Positions 12,351 to 16,742 of a stretch of DNA of 16,742 bases are shown in pieces (position 1 is the stretch's first letter; the number at the start of each line of letters is the position of its first letter). The stretch comes from Gemmataceae bacterium (GTDB lineage: Bacteria > Planctomycetota > Planctomycetia > Gemmatales > Gemmataceae). The DNA is taken from NCBI GenBank assembly GCA_947490035.1, contig CANLGS010000015.1, positions 1-16,742 on the forward strand. The letters run 5' to 3'. Under the pieces are notes generated by a model. That model was given only the letters and a program-made list of their open reading frames with translations. It made no database searches and was not told the origin of the DNA. The position numbers and the translations under genes are program-made.

Positions 12351-14786
12351 TCACGCCCCGTAGTCGATGTCTTCGACGCTCTTGAGCGTGTTGTTGAAGA
12401 TGAACGCGCGGCGGTCCTGCACCTCTTTGCCCATCAGCGTGCGGAACATCTCTTCCGCCTTGAACGCGTCGTTGAGCGTCACGCGCAGCAGCGTGCGGTG
12501 CTGCGGGTCGAGCGTCGTCGCCCACAGTTCCTCCGGGTCCATTTCGCCCAACCCCTTGAACCGCGTCACGGCCATGCCCTTTTCGCCAAGGCGCCGAATC
12601 TCTGTCACTAACTCGCGAAGACTCACGAGGTTCTTCGTGTGGCTGTCGTGTTCGAGCGTGTACCGCACCGGCGGCTCGCGCCCGGCGATGCGCTGAAGCG
12701 GGATCATGTCCGACGTGTCGAATCCCGTGCTTTTCATCTTGGCGAGCGCGCGGTTGAGCGCTTTCAGGTCGTGCCACTCGTCGAGCGTGTAGTCCACGCC
12801 CACGACCGGTTCGTGCTTCAACTGCTCGGTCAACTCGGCCTTGAACGCGGCCACGTCGTCGGCCGTGCGGAACCAGTGTTCCTTGTTCTTCGCGCGCTCC
12901 GAGACGTGGTACGTCGGGAACGCGCCGTCCACCGCGCGCGGCAGCAGCTCTTCGAGCGTCCGCCCGCGGCGCTCCAGCCCGACCACCGCGGTTTCCGCCT
13001 CCGCGAGCGCCGGCAGCAACTTCGTGAGGTCGTCGCCGGTCACCGTGCGCGCCGGTTGGTCCGGCTTGGTGACGTGCAGCGTGGTCGCCTTCAGCCCGCG
13101 GCTTGTGAGTTCGACCACCATCTCTTCGCGAGTCTGCACGAACCGCGTTTCCTTCTTCTGCGTGACCTTGAACAGCGGCGGGCGGGCGACGAACACGTGC
13201 CCGGCTTCGATCAACTTGCGCATCTGACGGAAGAAGAACGTCAACAGCAGCGTGCGGATGTGCTGGCCGTCCACGTCGGCATCGGTGAGGATGATGACCT
13301 TGCCGTACCGCACCTTGCTCACGTCCTCGACGTTGTCGATGTCGATACCCACCGCGCCGATGAGCGCCGCGATTTCGTTGTTCTCCAGCAGCTTCTCGAA
13401 CTTCGCCTTCTCGACGTTCAGCACCTTCCCCTTGAGCGGGAGAATCGCCTGATAGTACCGGTCGCGGCCACTCTCGGCGCTGCCGCCGGCGGAATCGCCT
13501 TCGACCAGGAACAGTTCGTTCTGCATGTGGTCGCGCGAGGTGCAGTCGTAGAGCTTGCCCGGTAGGCCGGCGCCGAGCGCGTTCTTGCGGTTCTTGAGGG
13601 CGTCGCGTGCCTTCTTCGCGGCAAGCCGCAGTTCGGCGGTCAGCGCCACCTTCTGGCAGATCTTCTTCGCCTCCTTCGGGTTCTTCTCCAGGTAGTCCGA
13701 AAGCAACTCGTACATGACGCCGGACACCATGCCCTCGACTTCCGGGCTGGTCAGTTTCACTTTCGTCTGCGACTCGAACCGCGGTTGCGGGTGGCTGATG
13801 TTAATAACCGCGGTTAGCCCCTCGCGGAAGTCGTCGCCGCGCAATTCCATGTCTTGGAAGAAGTTCTCCTTCTTGCCGTAGGCCGTGATCGACCGCGTCA
13901 GCCCGGCGCGAAAGCCGCTCAGGTGCGTGCCGCCGTCCTTGTTGTAAGCGTTGTTGGTGAAACACATCTCCAGCTTGGTTTCGCCGGTGATGTACTGGAG
14001 ACACACCTCGACGGTGACGCCTTCGACCTGCTTGCTGATGTAGACTGACGGGTGTTCGACCGGCTCGTTGCGGTTCAGGAACTCGACGTACTCCGCGATG
14101 CCGCGCTCGGAGTAAAACACCTCGTTCTTGCCGACACGTTCGTCCAAGATGGTGAGCCGCAGCCCCTTGTTGAGGAACGAGATCTGTTGGAACCGGGTGG
14201 CGAGCCGTTCGTAGTCGAACACGAGGTCGCCGAACTTCTCCGGGTCCGGCTTGAACGCGATCGTCGTGCCCCGCTGCCCGGCCGGAGCCGGGCCGAGGTT
14301 CTGTAGCGTGCCCCCCGGCGCGATGTACCCGCGCTCGAACTCCATCTTGTACACGCGGCCGTCGCGCCGGACCTCGGCCGTACACCACTCGGACAGCGCG
14401 TTCATGGCCTTCGCGCCCATGCCGTGCAGCCCGGCCGAGGTCTTGTACGCGTCGTTGTTGAACTTGCCCGACGAGCCGGCGATGGTCAGCGCCTCTTCGA
14501 GCGTGGACTTGCCGGTGTCGGCCTTCGTGCCGACCGGGATGCCGCGGCCGTCGTCGGCGATGGTGATGGAGCCGTCGATGTGGACGACGGTGTTGATGTT
14601 CTTGCAGTGCCCGGCAAGCGCCTCATCGACGGAGTTGTACACCACCTCCCAGACGAGGTGGTGCATGCCCTCGATGTCGGTGTTGCCGATGTACATGCCG
14701 GGCCGGTGCCGGATGTGCGCCGCGTCGCGCAGCGTCTGCACGTTGTCCTCGCCGTACTCGACGATCCCCAGCGTCTCGGTGCTCAT
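12351..14786 (-). CDS. gyrB: DNA gyrase subunit B
   Basis: GyrB is the ATPase subunit of gyrase, which introduces negative supercoils with GyrA. The 811-residue protein has the GHKL ATPase (VWEVVYNSVDEA with N51 and E55; DDGRGIP at 78-84; GLHGMGAKAMNALSEW at 119-134), the transducer domain, and the TOPRIM domain (LFLVEGDSAGGSA near 426-437; LTDADVDGQHIRTLLLT at 500-516). The C-terminal signature FKGLGEMDPEELWATTLDP is also present. Length exceeds the short 640-residue type: an insert follows VFVARPPLFKV (about residue 540) before the final domain, as in E. coli-type long GyrB. The usual GVGxSVVNAL loop reads GMGAKAMNAL. The ATG at 14786 has GAGG about 10 nt upstream. GyrB rather than ParE is favoured by the dnaN-DUF721 neighbourhood. 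No intein. Confidence 0.95.
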   Translation of the reverse strand: MSTETLGIVEYGEDNVQTLRDAAHIRHRPGMYIGNTDIEGMHHLVWEVVYNSVDEALAGHCKNINTVVHIDGSITIADDGRGIPVGTKADTGKSTLEEALTIAGSSGKFNNDAYKTSAGLHGMGAKAMNALSEWCTAEVRRDGRVYKMEFERGYIAPGGTLQNLGPAPAGQRGTTIAFKPDPEKFGDLVFDYERLATRFQQISFLNKGLRLTILDERVGKNEVFYSERGIAEYVEFLNRNEPVEHPSVYISKQVEGVTVEVCLQYITGETKLEMCFTNNAYNKDGGTHLSGFRAGLTRSITAYGKKENFFQDMELRGDDFREGLTAVINISHPQPRFESQTKVKLTSPEVEGMVSGVMYELLSDYLEKNPKEAKKICQKVALTAELRLAAKKARDALKNRKNALGAGLPGKLYDCTSRDHMQNELFLVEGDSAGGSAESGRDRYYQAILPLKGKVLNVEKAKFEKLLENNEIAALIGAVGIDIDNVEDVSKVRYGKVIILTDADVDGQHIRTLLLTFFFRQMRKLIEAGHVFVARPPLFKVTQKKETRFVQTREEMVVELTSRGLKATTLHVTKPDQPARTVTGDDLTKLLPALAEAETAVVGLERRGRTLEELLPRAVDGAFPTYHVSERAKNKEHWFRTADDVAAFKAELTEQLKHEPVVGVDYTLDEWHDLKALNRALAKMKSTGFDTSDMIPLQRIAGREPPVRYTLEHDSHTKNLVSLRELVTEIRRLGEKGMAVTRFKGLGEMDPEELWATTLDPQHRTLLRVTLNDAFKAEEMFRTLMGKEVQDRRAFIFNNTLKSVEDIDYGA

Positions 14787-14814
14787 CGTGTTGGTTTCCT
14801 CTTCTTATGTGTTC

Positions 14815-14879
14815 GTGGCACAGACATTCCTGTCTGTGTCCGCAAAGCTAAAGCGCACAGACAGGAATGTCTGTGCCAC
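14815..14879. repeat. perfect 24-bp inverted repeat with palindromic arms, upstream of gyrB
   Basis: Arms at 14815-14838 and 14856-14879 are exact reverse complements separated by 17 nt. Within each arm CAGACA and TGTCTG form a second palindrome around TTCC (or GGAA). It occupies much of the 108-nt gap between the DUF721 stop and the gyrB start and ends 28 nt before the gyrB ATG, so it would be transcribed in any dnaN-gyrB read-through message. Confidence 0.9.
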
Positions 14880-14894
14880 AAAACCAAAGCAAAT

Positions 14895-15206
14895 TCACCA
14901 CGCGGCGGCGCGGAACTTCAGGTCGGTGAGCGTCACGCCGGGCATCGCGGTGCGGAGTTTGGCGAGCAGCCCGCGCTTGTGGAACTGCGCCAACTCCGAC
15001 ATCAGCACCGAGTTCCGCACAGCGACCTCCATTACGCCGCGCTTCATGCCCAGCACTTGCGTGTCCTTCAGCAGTTCCTCTCCCGCGACGCTGGCCCACG
15101 CCGTTTCGAGCCGCAGCCGGTCGTTCTTCCGCCCCCAACCGCGGGACGTGAACAACTTGCCGAGGATGTCGGCGATCTTCTCCGGGCCGCGGTTGTCGTT
15201 CGCCAT
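14895..15206 (-). CDS. DUF721 domain protein
   Basis: A 103-residue basic protein with the DUF721 pattern: KIADILGKLFTSRGWGRKND near the start, LETAWASVAGEELLKDTQVL in the middle, then MEVAVRNSVLMSELAQFHKR and a C-terminal MPGVTLTDLKFRAA. In actinobacteria a DUF721 gene lies between recF and gyrB (Rv0004 in Mycobacterium tuberculosis), and the same neighbourhood is seen here without recF. The biochemical role is not settled; proposed links are to DNA or RNA binding near the origin. The ATG at 15206 was chosen: GAGG lies 8-9 nt upstream and overlaps the end of dnaN (stop at 15217). A GTG at 15215 would add three residues. The gene is probably co-transcribed with dnaN. Confidence 0.85.
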   Translation of the reverse strand: MANDNRGPEKIADILGKLFTSRGWGRKNDRLRLETAWASVAGEELLKDTQVLGMKRGVMEVAVRNSVLMSELAQFHKRGLLAKLRTAMPGVTLTDLKFRAAAW

Positions 15207-15216
15207 TGGTCGCACC

Positions 15217-16344
15217 TCAGCCCGTGAGCGGCATCACGAGGTACGAATAGTCTTCGCCGCAGTGGAACAGCGCCGCGCGAGTGCCTGTGGACATCTCCAG
15301 CACCACCGTCGGCTCGCCTTCGAGCGCCCGCAGGAACTCCACCAGGTATTGCGGGTCGAACGCGATCTCCGTCTTCGGACCGTCGTACTCCGGTAGCGCC
15401 AGCGTCACCTCGCTCGAACCCGTCTTCGCGCCGCGGGCCTTCATCGTCACCTGACCCGCGTCGAACGTCATGTCGATGCGCATGCTCTCGTCGTCCGTCA
15501 TGATGGCCGCCTGCCGCACGCGCGACAGGAAGCCGTCAACGGGCAGCGACACCCGCTGCGTCGCCTCCTTCTTGGTCTTCGCGATGATCTCCCGGTACGG
15601 CGGGAACTTCCCCTGCACGAGCGACGTGTAGATCATCGCCCGCTCGGTCTGGAACAGCGCGTCGTTGGCACGCAGTCCGACCCGCACCAGTTCCTGATCG
15701 CTCGTCAGGTTCTTTTCCAGAAGTGAAACGGCCTTCAGCGGTACAAGGTGAATCGACTTCACGGTGTCGGCCACGCCGAACACGGCCGCCGGGCCGTGGC
15801 ACACCGCGAGCCGCTTCGTGTCGGTCGCGACCAGCCGCGCGTCCTTGCCTTCCGCTTCCCACAGCACGCCCGTCAGGGAGAACTTCGCGGTGGTGTCCTT
15901 CTTGTCCGCGGAGAACGACGTGCGCCGAATCATCGTCTTGAGCGTGCCGGCGGTGATCTCGTGGTAGCGCCCGCCGTCGTCGAACGACGGGATATCGGGG
16001 AACTCGTTCACGTCGAGACTCGGCATCTCGAACCGTCCGCCGTTCATCTTCGCGACGATGGCTTCGTTCCCCGCGTCCAGGTTGATGTCGGGGTCGTTGC
16101 TCTCGCGTAAGATTTTCACCAGTTCGGTGATGGGCAGGATGCACGACCCGGCCCGTGCTACGGTGATGCCGCGCAGCTCGTAGCGGATGCCCACTTCCAT
16201 GTCGTAAGCGACGAGCGTGAGGGCGTCGTCCTGTGCGACCGCCTTGATGTTGCTCAACACCGGCTTCGTCGTTCGAGCCGCGACTGCCGCTGATACCAGT
16301 TGGCACGCGGTCAGTAGGCTGTCTCGCTGGCACGTTATCTTCAT
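15217..16344 (-). CDS. dnaN: DNA polymerase III beta subunit (sliding clamp)
   Basis: DnaN forms the dimeric ring that tethers the replicase to DNA. The 375-residue length is normal for the three-domain clamp. Recognisable parts are MKITCQRDSLLTACQLVSAA at the N-terminus, KPVLSNIKA, FPDIPSFDD, the domain 2 segment VLWEAEGKDARLVATDTKRLA, GKFPPYREII, and the C-terminal FDPQYLVEFLRAL followed by YLVMPLTG, matching the usual FNxxYLxdxL and VMPx end. AAGGAGG lies 7 nt upstream of the ATG. The gene is read leftward away from the putative origin at 16345-16742, with a DUF721 gene 10 nt downstream and gyrB next. dnaA would be expected beyond the right edge, in either orientation. Confidence 0.97.
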   Translation of the reverse strand: MKITCQRDSLLTACQLVSAAVAARTTKPVLSNIKAVAQDDALTLVAYDMEVGIRYELRGITVARAGSCILPITELVKILRESNDPDINLDAGNEAIVAKMNGGRFEMPSLDVNEFPDIPSFDDGGRYHEITAGTLKTMIRRTSFSADKKDTTAKFSLTGVLWEAEGKDARLVATDTKRLAVCHGPAAVFGVADTVKSIHLVPLKAVSLLEKNLTSDQELVRVGLRANDALFQTERAMIYTSLVQGKFPPYREIIAKTKKEATQRVSLPVDGFLSRVRQAAIMTDDESMRIDMTFDAGQVTMKARGAKTGSSEVTLALPEYDGPKTEIAFDPQYLVEFLRALEGEPTVVLEMSTGTRAALFHCGEDYSYLVMPLTG

Positions 16345-16524
16345 GGTCGATCCTCCTTGCGTTTCGTGGGGTATTGGGGCTTTGCGTCGTGCATCCCCTC
16401 TTACTTGTTACTCTTCATTTTAAATAACCAGTAGCAGTAGTAAGGCGGACGGCGTTTCTGGCGCGCACTCCTCGTCACCGCTCCGAAGTTCCTTCACTGC
16501 AAGCACTTCGCCTTTGACCTCGCC

Positions 16525-16533
16525 TGTGGAAAA
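16525..16533 (-). promoter_or_regulatory. DnaA-box-like site
   Basis: TTTTCCACA on the minus strand, one mismatch to TTATCCACA. It is part of the 12-mer CCTGTGGAAAAC (16523-16534), whose exact reverse complement occurs at 16657-16668. Confidence 0.55.
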
Positions 16534-16633
16534 CTTGGCGCGCGGATGGCGCGCCCGTGATATCCCGCGACGCGCCGATTCCGGGGCGCGTCAACCGTTC
16601 GTAACTCGACCCACTGCGCGCCAGTTGGGATAA

Positions 16634-16655
16634 CTCGCGCGCCACTCGCGCGCCA
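16634..16655 (+). repeat. tandem 11-bp direct repeat (CTCGCGCGCCA x2)
   Basis: Two exact adjacent copies, 16634-16644 and 16645-16655. A related CTGCGCGCCA lies at 16614-16623. A weak DnaA-like TTATCCCAA (minus strand, 16633-16625) sits between them and the degenerate copy. Iteron-like arrangement next to a DnaA box. Confidence 0.6.
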
Positions 16656-16657
16656 CG

Positions 16658-16666
16658 TTTTCCACA
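16658..16666 (+). promoter_or_regulatory. DnaA-box-like site
   Basis: TTTTCCACA on the plus strand, facing the site at 16525-16533 and starting 3 nt after the tandem repeat. Confidence 0.55.
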
Positions 16667-16672
16667 GGGTTC

Positions 16673-16711
16673 TTCTCTTGCCCTCTCCCGCAAGGGGAGA
16701 GGGCAAGAGAA
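16673..16711. repeat. perfect 17-bp inverted repeat, 5-nt loop
   Basis: Arms at 16673-16689 and 16695-16711, loop GCAAG. The core CTCTCCC...GGGAGAG resembles palindromic repeats found widely in high-GC bacterial genomes (recollection, not checked). No T-run follows on either strand, so a simple intrinsic terminator is unlikely. Confidence 0.8.
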
Positions 16712-16742
16712 AACAGCCTCACACCAGTCCCGCGCGCAAGTC

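Larger units (their letters stand above)
16345..16742. other. probable replication-origin (oriC) region, right end outside window
   Basis: A stretch of about 400 nt without a credible gene. Three things support an origin: its position directly upstream of dnaN in a dnaN-DUF721-gyrB cluster; two perfect TTTTCCACA sites (one mismatch from the TTATCCACA DnaA box) in opposite orientation; and an AT-rich patch at 16401-16442 (30 of 42 bases A/T) in a GC-rich genome, which could be a melting site or the dnaN promoter. Tandem GC-rich repeats and a 17-bp hairpin lie in the same stretch. Confidence 0.6.

Noticed and set aside
16475..16706. Short minus-strand frames at the right end
   Set aside because: They run through the 17-bp inverted repeat and the DnaA-like boxes, have no ribosome site and show no protein family features.

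Overview
The window looks like chromosomal DNA of a planctomycete, most likely a member of the Gemmataceae. The evidence is a GC content of roughly two thirds (by eye), a PVC-type membrane-bound dehydrogenase/HEAT-repeat protein, a Tat-exported lactonase, and several small proteins I cannot place outside this group. The species call is inference.

Layout, left to right. (1) 1-2179, minus: a large exported beta-propeller/HEAT protein of the TIGR02604 type, cut by the window edge. It is divergent from (2) 2342-3583, plus: an exported lactonase-family beta-propeller. (3) 3652-4182, minus: an N-acetylmuramidase-domain remnant with an in-frame TGA, directly downstream of (4) nadA (4197-5174, minus). 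(5) 5359-7753, plus: a tight three-gene run of a small GDIRPDDY-motif protein, a retropepsin-like protein with an altered active site (DPG), and SthA transhydrogenase. (6) 7875-8288, plus: an unrecognised protein after a large hairpin. (7) 8337-9250, plus: a second, diverged copy of the GDIRPDDY + retropepsin-like pair, here with an intact DSG motif. (8) 9271-11751, plus: rsmH (mraW), then a proline-rich single-span membrane protein with LysM-like domains. (9) 11835-12197, plus: a small lipoprotein whose promoter -10 box lies inside a perfect 10-bp inverted repeat. (10) 12351-16344, minus: gyrB, a DUF721 protein and dnaN. (11) 16345-16742: non-coding DNA upstream of dnaN with two perfect TTTTCCACA DnaA-box-like sites in opposite orientation, tandem GC-rich repeats and an AT-rich patch. 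This is a probable part of the replication origin, with dnaA possibly just outside the window.

The most interesting item is the duplicated two-gene module of small partner protein plus retropepsin-like protein. It occurs twice within 4 kb, translationally overlapping both times, with one copy degenerate at the catalytic motif and linked to sthA. A second theme is four long, near-perfect inverted repeats (17-36 bp arms), all in gene gaps; two have arms that are themselves palindromic. No tRNA, rRNA, CRISPR array or transposase was seen.
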